Origin: Heliocidaris erythrogramma
Lineage: Eukaryota > Echinodermata > Echinoidea > Camarodonta > Echinometridae
Length of the DNA: 64,000 bases
Assembly: GCA_025617745.1 (NCBI GenBank)
Contig: CM046855.1
Location: 19,065,880-19,129,879, forward strand
Reading direction: 5' to 3'
The number at the start of each line of letters is the position of its first letter. Position 1 is the first letter of the stretch. This document shows positions 46,533-57,161 of this stretch, in pieces. Both the position numbers and the translations under genes were made by a program. The notes below the pieces were generated by a model. That model was not told the origin of the DNA, did not search any database, and saw only the letters and a program-made list of their open reading frames with translations.

Positions 46533-49500
46533 TTAGTCATCCTGAAAAAGAAAACCGAACATTTGTCTAACACATGGGTTAAATTGCAGACTACTGAATT
46601 TTGTCATTCCCTTAGGCTTAGAACAGGTACAACCCAGTTCCCGAAAGCAATGGATGAGGGCTATATCAAAGTACAGTGCAATTGTATATGACCTGTGCAC
46701 TTTCTCTTTCCTGAACACAAAATAATCTATATATATCCAGTTAAAAATAGTAGGACATATTTTTCTGCTTTCTTATTTGTACACCTATAATTCCTACTCA
46801 TCATGAATCAAAGATGATTTATATCTAACAAGTGTACCAAACAAAATCAATTATTACATGATGCATTATTGAAGAGGTATTACAAGAATCAAAATTATAT
46901 ATTTAAATATGGCACGAAAAAGAGACATGATAACGAAGCTTTTCGACCTGCACTCATCAGGTTATCACGCAGGTATATAACAAATTACTTGAAATCAACT
47001 ATATTATACTCGATGAACTCGGACGCAGCCCAGACGCCGTAATTTCAGAACAATCGCAAAGCTTGGACGAACTCCTTTTGTCTGCACAGAAGGGGTTCGT
47101 GCGATTGAATGTAGGCGGCTTCCAGAAAGCGTAAATGCGCCCAGCTTCTGGCCCGAAAAGCTTCGTTATCATGTCTCTGTTTCGTGCCATATTGAAATTT
47201 TGTAGTACCAAGAAATTATTTGTGAATTATATATTTACTTCTTTAAATGTCACATCTCTTCCTAATTATTTAATGTTGACTTAATGTACACACATCAAAA
47301 GAAACACCGGGTCTTATTGGCAGAAGAAAAGACTAAGGAGTATTGTTGAATTAGAAATATTTCACAGCATGAAAATTAATTATTCATGTTAAGATTGTAT
47401 CTTAATGTATTGCAGCATGAAACTTTGGTGAATCTTGACCAGTCGCAAAATTCTCAAAGTTTCATGCACCCAAATGTTTCTATTTCTAAAGCATTGCGAA
47501 GTGCTTACCCATTCATCATCCCCTGCTCCTTCATTCTCATCCTGTCCTGGCTTGGGATTGGGTGGGTCATGTGACTTCACGGCCATGATCTTGTCTGTCC
47601 AGGACGCCCCCACTTGACCCGACCCAGCCATGGTGGTCATCTCCAGAGTGCTTGTGTCCAGCTTCCCTACAGAGTCTTATTCATGATGGGAACAAGAAAG
47701 AATGATGATGCTAAATAAAATGGCTGTTTCAGAATTGTGATTTCATGTTATAACATTAAATATTTCTTTCAAATGTTGGAAATTTGATAAAATTGATTAT
47801 TCATATTTCAGTGTCAGCCGATTTCTCCTCATTTGGGTTATCACTTCAAAGTTTACGAGCTTTAGGTATTCAAAGATGAGTCATCATTTCTAATCTATAA
47901 AAAATATGAAAAATCACTAGCCTCCACATGCACCTCAATCTTTTCTTCTATTTTTTTATCTTGCTATAACACAAATACTTAGGGTTAACTACACTATTTA
48001 GCTGCATTAATATGAAATTATAATATAATAAGGCAGCTATAATTCTGTGTTTTAAATGAGGGTAAAGTTGGCACCATAACTAAAGCTGCCACATTTTGAA
48101 GCCTATGGCATATCTTTAGAAAGTGTCCTCGTTGCTCAGAAATGCAAACACACAATACCCGTATATCAAGATACCTTTGTTCACCAAGAGCCTGAAGGAC
48201 ACTGACTAGAAGGAAAAGGACTACTGCCCTTCTGGGGGCCGTATTCTGAAAACTATGTTAACTTTTATGTTAGTAAAACGATGTTAATTGTCATAACAAA
48301 TCAAAATCAGGACAAGTCATTGGTAAATGATTGCGCAAAGATGGCTGTGCCCGTGTAAAGTTAAGAGACATCTGCGCAAGCACCAATGATTAGTGTTTAT
48401 TGTGCGCAATTTCAATTTGTTATGACAATTAACATAGTTTTCCTTAACATAAAATATAACATAGTTTTCAGAATACCGTCCCAGGCTTTTAGCAGGTGAT
48501 ATTAGGATCATAACACAGGACTGCATTTCTCTTTAAAAATACTGGGGGGGTGTGAGTAAAACTTCTAAAAAGGAGAGAGGATGTTTATGGCACAAATTCT
48601 TACCAATGAAAGGTCCATCTCCTTTAGTCCTGAGCTTGATGATGTCACCATCAATGAGTTCCAGATCTTCTAGCTCTTGCTCTGTCATCCAGAATGCTAA
48701 GCATCCCTCTTGGGTATGTCTCTGGGTCAGAGCAGTCAGAGATGGTTTGTTAACCAGTGTGGATAGTTGGGAATGTGTAAAGCGGTCAGTCTGTCCCTTG
48801 GCCTCTACCTCTTTAAAAGCAAGCAGTCGATGGAGAAGGATCATCAGTGTGGGTTAAATTAAGATAAAAACAAAATGCAATACATGTATTCCACCATTGC
48901 ATGCAAGAGCTGGAACAAATTTGTAAGTGAACTGGACAGTTATGAATGGTTGGGCCAGTAAAAAAGGAAGAAAGATTACCGGTAATCTATTATCATTTCC
49001 AAAATTTGATCATCATACAGTCAAATATGGTTACTAAATGTACTCACACTGAAAAGGACACAAACATAGTGGTGAATTTAATGGAAGACAAACAGCTTTT
49101 ATAATTCTTGTGGAAATAAACACATTGTACAGAAAGAAAATACAACAATGCTAAACATAGGCAGGAGGGAGGAAGTAAGGGAGGAAGTAAGGGAGTGATA
49201 GAGAGGGGGAGTGATAGAGAGGGGAATTGAGAGAGAGAGAGAGATCGACTGACATAAAATTACAGAGAAGAGGGGTGGGGGAAGGACAGATTGAGGGATG
49301 ACGGGAGAGGGTGACAGAGAGAAAGAAAGAGAGAGGCAGAGGCAAAGAAACAGATACAGAGGAGAGAAAGGGAGGGATGGAGAGAGAAGAGAGAGGGGAA
49401 GGAGAAGAAGACACTTACTGTATGATGACATAAGATATCCAGTATTGACCTTCTGTGTTGCATCCATGTTGGGCTCAATCTCCTCACCTTTACTGTTGAA

Positions 49501-51023
49501 TTGTCTTCTGTGAGCAATTTTCACTCTTACATGCAATACAAAGTAGCGACTCTGAAAAGCAAAATAAATAATTCAGAGTGGTTTCATTTTCAGAAAGAAA
49601 ATCAAATGGTAAATGTTATACCTTCATTCTAGTACCTGCCAAATAAATTCCTAACAAAATACCTCGTTAACAGTGAATGCAAATCTATTTTAGAATCAAA
49701 TTGAAAATGCTAAGAACCTTCATGACCATTTACATCTAGCTTGTTCTAACAAAATTTCTGACATTCAAGATTTCAGATTTGAATTTTATGGTCCATATAT
49801 AATACAGAAATTTGCTTTCCATTGGTGTTATATCCAAATGACATGTACCATTAGGATGTCTATTTGTGTACGAATAAATGAAAACATCACTGATTTCTTT
49901 ACTCACAGTTCATAACTAATTTTAATGAATAAGCATTATCCTATCATTTTACTATTTTACTATTTTACCTCATCAAAACGCTTTTCAACTAGTCTCACAA
50001 TGAAAGTCGGGACAACAGACTTCCATCGACCTACATCCATCATTGTAAAAAAACCCAGATCATCCATAAGCCCTTCTTACTTTCTGTTGTTTAGAGTCTG
50101 TGATGACATGCTTGGATCTTGATTCAATCTTGCCTTCCAATAAAGCTCCAGAACCACTGTAAGTTTGAAAATCAAAATATTTTTCCCCTTAAAAATACAG
50201 TAGGCCTAACAGTACATATATTGTAGTTTGATAATATCAAAATGATTTTTCTACATGAACATTTGATTTGTCCAGAGAATCAAATTAGATTCATAAAACA
50301 ACACGATCATATAAATCTCCTGTATAAGTTCACTTTAAAGCTGAAATGTTTGAATTGGAAGGTCATGAATGACATAATGACACAACTTGAAAATATATTT
50401 CCACCTATAAACCTGGAGCAGAAATTTAAGACTGCATTCAAGGTTTAAGTGTTCTGAATTTTTCCTCTTTTTTTCATAATCAAGATGGCTCAGCTAGGGC
50501 CACTTTCAGGCCCTGCCCCCCCCCCCATGAATTCACCTTCCTCCCAAGTACAGCACAATGCCTATTATTATGTCGCAACAGAAACTCAAATATGGCTCAA
50601 TAATCACAATACTACTATTAGTATTACTAACAAAAAGGCGTCATCTTGAATAAGTCACCCCTCATTCACTCCACACAGTATCGGTTTATTGCGTACAACG
50701 CTATGGTGACTTCATTCCACCTCAATAGGCATACTGACACGCAAGTGTGTGCGTACACACTGAATGAGGGGAAACTTATTCCACGAAAAAATCATTCAGG
50801 AGAACACCAAAACTGTACTATGTAAACACATTCAATTTACCAACATGATTTGATTAATGTCGGACTGCCCAAGTCCCTGCCAAGTAGAAATCGTTTGTTA
50901 TGTTTACCTGCGGTCCAACGTCCAACATTACCTTTGAAATTGTTGTGGGTTCCAGTTCCCAGACCAAGCCTGATTCTCAACTGGAACCGAATGAAGCGGC
51001 TTGTTATCATAAATTCGGGACAT
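46533..51023 (-). CDS. ARPIN: Arpin, Arp2/3 complex inhibitor, 6 coding exons
   Basis: Exons 5' to 3': 50932-51023, 50081-50156, 49419-49551, 48604-48810, 47509-47666, 46533-46541; all GT-AG with consistent phases (675 nt, 224 aa; human Arpin 226 aa). Arpin binds and inhibits the Arp2/3 complex at the lamellipodium through an acidic C-terminal tail, opposing the WAVE complex. Visible blocks: the start MSRIYDNKPLHSV, GSGALLEGKIE, RYFVLHVRVKIAHRRQF, GEEIEPNMDATQKVNTGYLM, VEAKGQTDRFT, LVNKPSLTAL, AFWMTEQELEDLELIDGDII, LRTKGDGPFIGK, VGASWTDKIMA, and the tail GAGDDEW-DD. The final Asp-Asp-stop is its own 9-nt coding piece (GATGACTAA) behind a good acceptor (TTCTTTTTCAG). Without that splice the frame would read through into unrelated residues after Trp. 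Introns carry a foldback element, a MITE and a polypyrimidine tract. Confidence 0.94.
46907..47192. mobile_element. Inverted-repeat element (about 40-bp ends) in the last ARPIN intron
   Basis: ATATGGCACGAAAAAGAGAC and ATGATAACGAAGCTTTTCG at the left, mirrored by CGAAAAGCTTCGTTATCATG and TCTCTGTTTCGTGCCATAT at the right. A smaller nested palindrome (CGAACTCCTTTTGTCTGCAC against GTGCAGACAAAAGGAG-like sequence) lies near 47069-47102. No coding capacity. Confidence 0.85.
48236..48482. mobile_element. MITE, family D, in an ARPIN intron
   Basis: GGGCCGTATTCTGAAAACTA at the left and TAGTTTTCAGAATACCGTCC at the right, inverted; inner arms AATTGTCATAACAAAT and ATTTGTTATGACAATT-type also mirror. About 247 bp. 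Confidence 0.85.
49151..49412 (-). repeat. Polypyrimidine tract next to the ARPIN exon 3 donor
   Basis: On the plus strand GA/GGGA/GAAA-rich (GAGAGAGAGAGA near 49230), so C/T-rich in the ARPIN transcript, beginning within 10 nt of the donor at 49418. Confidence 0.85.
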
Positions 51024-51272
51024 CTTCAAAGCGGTTTTCCCATACAGTCACAACACAGTGAAGCTGCTGCCCAGCGGTAATCAGTTGAACTGCGAGGCCG
51101 CTGGACCCGGGGGATTTTTCCGGAGGTACCCGTTATAATTCAGGAAGTAATAACGTTCACCCGTCATGGAGGCGTGGTTTAAGGATCATATATTATGGTG
51201 CGCGTCTGCATCATTGATATAATATGGGGTGCATCCATAGAGATAAATCTACCATAGATCTATGTCTATATG

Positions 51273-51431
51273 CAGGGGCGGATCCAAGATTTTGTAAAAG
51301 AGGGTACAGAGCCGGAAAATTTCACAATTAAGGAGGCTTTTTTTAAATTGTGTACTTAAGGTATGCCAGTTGGGTTTCAAAAGGGGACCGCGGGGGCGGC
51401 CGATCACGCCCCCCCCCTGTATCCGCCTCTG
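51273..51431. mobile_element. Short hAT-type MITE
   Basis: Left end CAGGGGCGGATCCAAGATTT, right end inverted CAGAGGCGGATACAGGGGGG. The ends have the CAG-GGCGGAT form typical of hAT elements. The flanks do not give a clean 8-bp duplication. Confidence 0.7.
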
Positions 51432-51832
51432 ACATGGGTGCATCTATGTCAGGAAGAAGGGGTTCAGAATTGCAAACTGCAGAGTGAAGACGATTTTCCA
51501 ATCAATGCCCTTCAAATTCAATAGGTCCTCCATAAGATGGCGCCTGCTCAGCGGCCATGCAGACGGGCGTTAACTCATGCAACGAACTTCTGGCTCACAA
51601 CAAAGTGGTCTAACTATAGCCTTGGGCAACAAGTAGTTGATTTAAGCTTAAAATCAGTCTACTTATTATAATTCAGAGAAAAAACAACCTGACAGACTGA
51701 ACTCATGTGCCATTTAGAAGTGTCATCATGCCTAGGCAGATATGCCTACTTCCCTGATCTCAGGCAAGGGTGCTGGGCAAAAAACAAAAAACATGTCTTC
51801 CAGATGATTGAGCCATCATGAAATCCATGCAC

Positions 51833-52622
51833 TATGCATGCAGTGGCGTATCAAGGGAGGGGGCAGGGGGGCACGTGCCCCGGGCGGCACTTGGAGGGGC
51901 GCAAAAACGCAGAAAAGAGAGAAAAAAGGGGGTATTAAGAAAGAAATCCAAAGAGATTCGTTCATACACAGTATGCCCCCCTATCGGCATTGTAAATGCA
52001 TTAGAAATACGAATTTAAAATGCGAATTTTTTTCTAAGGCTCGGTCGCTTTGCTCCCTCGCATAATTATTTTCTTTCAGGATCTCGTAATTTCGCGCCCG
52101 CAGTAGCCTATATAGTTCTTAAATAGTTTTTTTTTAAGGGTTCAAAATTTTCAAAATAAAGATGTAATTGTCGTTGCTTTGCTCCCTATCATGCAAGTTT
52201 TATCTGCCTCTTGCTAAATATTGCGCCCCCAATATAGGATAAAGTGCATAAAACAGCATTTGCAGAGCTTCAACATTTAAAAGAAATCTCAACTTTCAGT
52301 CGACAATTTCTCAAGGATTTTCGTTAATTCTGCTCCCAATTTTAGAAGGGAGTGAATAGAACACCGTTTATCAATGTACAAAATTCGACCTTCTCTACTG
52401 CTCAAGTGCAGTGTTCAGTTGCAAAATTTCCTGGGTAAAATGAGCAAGAAATTGTGTTCTTTAACTAGGTTAAAAATGCAAAATAATTGCCGCTCGGTCG
52501 CGTTGCTCCCTCGCTTGTACAATAACATAGATAGGTTGGGGGCACGGCGGGGGGGGGGGGGGGGCGCAACTTCATTATTTGCCCCGGGCACTATAATCCC
52601 TAGATACACCACTGTATGCATG
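51833..52622. mobile_element. hAT-type non-autonomous element with perfect 8-bp target duplication
   Basis: Element 51841-52614 (774 bp) flanked by TATGCATG at 51833-51840 and again at 52615-52622. Ends CAGTGGCGTATCAAGGG and inverted CAGTGGTGTATCTAGGG. Near the left end is GGGGCACGTGCCCCGGGCGG and near the right GCCCCGGGCAC. An 8-bp duplication with CAGTGGCGTA ends is the hAT signature. No transposase. The inner sequence contains two phrases of TCGCTTTGCTCCCTCGC type and a poly-G tract at about 52547-52563. Confidence 0.9.
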
Positions 52623-52715
52623 CAAAACATATGACAAGGATCCATATCAACAACACGATTAAGGAAAACCAATTCTAGCTGCTATCCCGGTCGGTTCTTA
52701 GCCTACAGACATGGT

Positions 52716-52789
52716 GGGGGGGGGGGGGGGGGTAGGTTAAGTAGACTTTGTACAAAAGCTAAAGCTGTCCACGAATGCTTCTTTTTGCC

Positions 52790-52828
<39 letters not shown>
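52716..52828. repeat. Poly-G (17) and poly-C (38) runs 58 bp apart
   Basis: G run at 52716-52732 and C run at 52791-52828 on the same strand, able to pair with each other or form quadruplex and i-motif structures. The exact lengths may suffer from sequencing slippage. Confidence 0.8.
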
Positions 52829-52903
52829 ACATGTCGACTAAATTTATTTGGCCTCCTCTTCCTCTTCAATTTCATAAATTCAAAGGAACTTGATGTGTCA
52901 ATA

Positions 52904-53344
52904 TTATAAGCATGTACCCTGTACCCTGTGTGATAAGAACAGGTAGCCTGGGCTTATTGTACTCCCTTTATTGATTATTAAAATGTGATTTGGGGGGGGG
53001 GGAATCCTACATGAGCGAGGATCGATTACCGGTGAAGTGCTTTCACTAGCATGTTCTAGTGACCATCTATAATATAGCCCAATGTCCAATACGAATATAC
53101 GTGGAAGGAATTGTGCCCAATGGCAAGTTGTAAAATGAATGAAATGTCTGGCTATATACAGAATTTTACTTCCACTGTATTTCTTCCATAAATCTCTAGT
53201 GATTCCTTGAATTGCTTCCTCTAATTTGATAAAAGAGATCCGTGGTAGGAATCGACAAATGACACTTTCAAATTCTTTAAAATTAAACATAATGAGCACC
53301 TCATTAATCTTATTGTTACAATCATGATTAATCAATGCCACCAA
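52904..53344 (-). CDS. Uncharacterised reading frame
   Basis: A 146-codon frame whose first two thirds (FESVICRFLPRISFIKLEEA, IQGITRDLWKKYSG) look like ordinary protein rather than low-complexity sequence; the last third is less so. I recognise no family and no clear splice context. It could be a transposon remnant or chance. Confidence 0.2.
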   Translation of the reverse strand: MVALINHDCNNKINEVLIMFNFKEFESVICRFLPRISFIKLEEAIQGITRDLWKKYSGSKILYIARHFIHFTTCHWAQFLPRIFVLDIGLYYRWSLEHASESTSPVIDPRSCRIPPPPNHILIINKGSTISPGYLFLSHRVQGTCL

Positions 53345-53632
53345 AGTAGGTCTACAATAAAAAGAAATCTGGTTACAAAATTATTTTGTGTTTGAAGCCT
53401 ATATGTTTTCACATGGTTGCCCCGTTGTAATGGTGCCATGTAGGCCTAAGCCTATGTCAAATTAAACTTCTTGTCGATAACGTGTAAATACTGACAACCA
53501 TCCTCTTCAGCGTAATTATTGTCCTATCATATTTAATTGAGTCATGTATAACATTACGTGTTCAGACATTGCATCATGCTACAGGATTAGGATTAAATCA
53601 AAATCGTCCACACACAGACCGAAACTGTGTCG

Positions 53633-54238
53633 AAGCACAAACCCAAACTTCGTCACCGCTCCAAACATCATTTTCGTCACCAAACGAACTGAAACATCTT
53701 CAGTGCATCAACGACCAACTTCGTCACCGCACCAACTTCAACTACGTCACCACACCAACACCAACCACGTAATCGAACCAACACCAACTTCGTCACCGGA
53801 CCAACACCACCATCGTCACCGCACCAACACCAACTTCGCAACCGAAACAACACCATCTTGGTCACCACATCAACACCAACTCCGTCACCGCACCAACACC
53901 AACTTGGTCACCGCACCAACACCAACTTCGTCACCGCACCGACACCAACTTCGTCACCGCACAAACACCAACATCGTCACCGCACCAACACCAACTTCGC
54001 AACCGAAACAACACCAACTTCGTCACCGCACCAACACCAACTTCATCACCGCACCAACACCAACTTCATCACCGCACCAACATCAACTTTTTCAACGCAC
54101 TAACACCAACTTCGTCATCACACCAAAATTATTCGTCATCACTTCAACACAATCTTCGTTACCGCAATAAAATTAACTTCGTCACCACACCAACATTAAT
54201 TTTGTCACCACACCAACATGAACTTCGTCACCACACTT
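53633..54238. repeat. 24-bp minisatellite, about 25 units
   Basis: Unit ACCAACTTCGTCACCGCACC plus AACA, with variants (CATCGTCACC, TTCGCAACCGAAACAACACC). Because 24 is a multiple of three, the plus strand is open for long stretches in more than one frame; this is a repeat effect. Confidence 0.93.
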
Positions 54239-54240
54239 AG

Positions 54241-55079
54241 ATAAACGAGGGGTGAGGGATGCAGCCCCCTTCCCGAGCATATTAAAACTACCAATTTCGG
54301 GGCAATCTTCAAGTCATATTCGGGCAATCACTATATCAGATTCTTATCTGGTATATTTTGATGATGACTTTACACTTTCAATACCGCCAAGTGCCAAATT
54401 TTCCTCTCGCTCGCTTCGCTCTCCTAGCAAAATTTAAAAGCTGGAAAGCAAATTTTCGGGTACGAGACGTCACCCCCCTGGTGAAATTGTACCGGTACAC
54501 ATGTGGTAGCATGATAAGTAATCATGCTACCGCTTACACCTCTTATGAAAAATGTTGTGATTCATCATGCTTGTTTGGAGACTATTTTCCCACTGTGGTA
54601 TGAGTTTCTTTTAAAAAGTGAAGTAGGTATATACCAAATGACGAGACAGCCTTTCACAATCTTTACCTCCATCCAATTCACTGTGTACAACAGCATTATT
54701 CCCATAAAACCAAAGTCCAACAACGCTGTGCCAGAGTTGATAAGAAAAATATTTTCCATATAGCATTAACAGGAACATCAAAATGAAACTTATTTACCAC
54801 TGTTATAAGTCTTTTAAAAAATTCTATTCTGAATTGTGTATACATCTGCACATCACTTGAATACAATATTCTAGACAATCATGTCCATAATAACATTTAC
54901 ACGATTAAAACACGATAAAACATGATAAACACGATTAAAACACGATTAAAACACGATTTCATCACGCTTATTATTCTGTAATTCGTCTCTTCGGTTTCTT
55001 TTCTCTATTATAGTCACTCCTAATCCATATTTTTCCTCTACAGTGACAGTCCAATTTTGTCATCATAACGTACTAAATC
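54241..55079. other. Spacer, nothing recognised
   Basis: AT-rich. Near 54900-54970 a short array of ACACGATTAAA units. No gene seen. Confidence 0.4.
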
Positions 55080-55231
55080 AGGGTCCTGTTTCATAAAACT
55101 CGTTATCAGTGAACAACTGCCTTATTTCTATGACAAATTTGCTCCAAGCCAATCAGATTCAAGGATTTCAGTAGCTTGTATCAATCCTTGTAACTTGTTA
55201 TTGATAACAAGTTTTATGAAACGGGGCCCTG
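55080..55231. mobile_element. Short MITE, family A, copy 2
   Basis: GGGTCCTGTTTCATAAAACT at the left, AGTTTTATGAAACGGGGCCC at the right; reverse-oriented relative to 16471-16619. Confidence 0.75.
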
Positions 55232-55469
55232 ATTTAAAAAATAACAAATAGACTACCTCGCCACCTGAATATGAGGTGACGGTTGCCAGAATATTGTAAA
55301 TTCAATTTTCTCGGGGTCCCCGCCTCCTACGATTGTGTTACTTGTAATAAGCGATGGATTCGTTTCATGGTACAAAGTATAAAAGTCATTACTATTTATT
55401 TATTGTGTAAATATTTATTTGCCCATTAATCATAGTTTACTTTTATCTTTTATCATAATTAATTGTATT

Positions 55470-55530
55470 CCAGGTATTGTACCTTTTTTTAAATGATGGG
55501 TGTAAATAAAATAAACTTGAACTTGAACCT
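55470..55530 (+). repeat. Probable 3' tail of a retroelement, (TTGAAC)n
   Basis: AAATAAAATAAACTTGAACT followed by another TTGAAC unit, the sort of short tandem tail left by some non-LTR elements. No coding part remains. Confidence 0.35.
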
Positions 55531-55866
55531 ATTTTTAATAGGCTACCATTTTTGTCGCTGATAATAGCAGCACGTGAATATGAAAGATTAAATTTGTCTT
55601 TTACATTGTGTCTAGGTACGTGTAGATTAAATAAATGCAATTAATGAGACGTTACCAAGCCAACAAGCAGGCATTATGAGGATTATAATTTCGTTCAGGG
55701 ATGAAATCGTACAGTGTCTGAAGCAATTACCTTCTCAGTATCTAACACATACATGTATGTACTTGAGAACGAAAAAAAATGTGCATTGAAAACCCCATTT
55801 CATCAGAAAAGATTCCAGAATATTGTTACATGCCTTCAATAGCCGCACAAAAGAATGAATAAATAT

Positions 55867-56755
55867 TGTAACGAAATCGACGCTGCTTCCTCCAGCTGCG
55901 GTTTCGGTCAGGATAGCCCGAGCTGAGGACGTGGTACGTTTGGCGGAAATATACCACCTTGTCGAACCTGCTTTCTCTCCAAACCTTGCTGTCTCTGCAA
56001 ACCGTCACTACTGCGCTATTACTGCTAGTTTACTCTTCAGAAGTACGCAGTACCGCACGACCATGTCCAGAAGACTTCAGTACCGCACGACCATGTCCAG
56101 AAGTACGCAGCACCGCACGACCATGTCCAGACCTCGTTTTCAGTAGATTGTCGTCCACCAGCTTCCCTGCGATGAGGTGCTAAGACAGCCAGGCAAAAAC
56201 CCAGAAATCAATCACTGGCGTAGCGATTGAACAAGTTATTCTCGAAATCCTCCAAATCAATATTTGGAAAGACTGTGCAAAACCATCATTTGAATCATTT
56301 GGCCCGCACACCAAGCCAGCCTGAAGTATCAGCCACCGTACTATCAGGCTCGGTGAGCGCTGACTTGGCATACAGTGAATGACTCAGCCATAGACCAATT
56401 TTATTCAGCAAATACACCATAACATATGCAATCACATGTACAAGAAAAAGTGGTTAATTAAATACACATGCAATAATCAACTCATATTTTCCTAACTTTC
56501 CTTGCTTTGACCTAGGCAAATGACCTACATTGGCATAAAATGCTAAATAGCTTGGTAACAATCATATGAAGCAAATATAACAACAACAAAAGTTACAGGC
56601 TAAAGTGTAACTAAAACATCATCTTTTCTCAGAAACGTAACATGATCGATCTCACATTTTGATAAAATGTTATTTCAATGCGGTAATCGGCCAAAACAGT
56701 AATTTCTATACGAAAACCTAAGCTTTCCTACGAAATTAAACCCAATTTCGTTACA
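55867..56755 (-). repeat. 3' LTR (889 bp)
   Basis: Minus-strand start TGTAACGAAATTGGG, end CGATTTCGTTACA. Contains AATAAA on the minus strand (near 56398-56405) and three copies of a roughly 28-bp unit with GTACCGCACGACCATGTCCA near 56045-56130. Confidence 0.95.
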
Positions 56756-56775
56756 CAGCCTCCCTCCTTCGGCTA
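56756..56775 (-). promoter_or_regulatory. Polypurine tract of the LTR element
   Basis: Minus strand reads GAAGGAGGGAGGCTG directly before the 3' LTR, the place where plus-strand DNA synthesis is primed. Confidence 0.7.
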
Positions 56776-57161
56776 GCTCGGACCCCGAGCGAAAACTACC
56801 CAAAGTCCCAAAACAAAACTAAATAACAAGTTACTTTAGGAAACTATGACAGGAAAACCACCTACAGTTACCAGAATGATATTCCTCTGGCATGGTCCTC
56901 CTAGGACTAATATCAAATATTCATCACAATAAATCCAAAGTTCCTCAAACTTATCAGAACTACTCCTAGAAAACCGTTCTTGCTTATCTTCTAAAACTAA
57001 CAAAACCTGAATGAATGTTACTTAGTTGTACATTTTACTGGTACAATTTCTACACTTTTTCTGTTAAAGAGCAATAACACCAAACATAAATTTTGTAACA
57101 CAACACAAAAATGTTAAACTAAGTTATCTGTACAATGAACTATCAAACTTAGTACTACAGT

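Noticed and set aside
49099-49536. Minus-strand Ser/Leu-rich frame of 145 codons
   Set aside because: Only its first part overlaps ARPIN exon 3; the rest is translated polypyrimidine intron.
53544-54170. A 208-codon Thr/Pro/His-rich frame
   Set aside because: Product of a 24-bp tandem repeat with period divisible by three; no start context or splice support.
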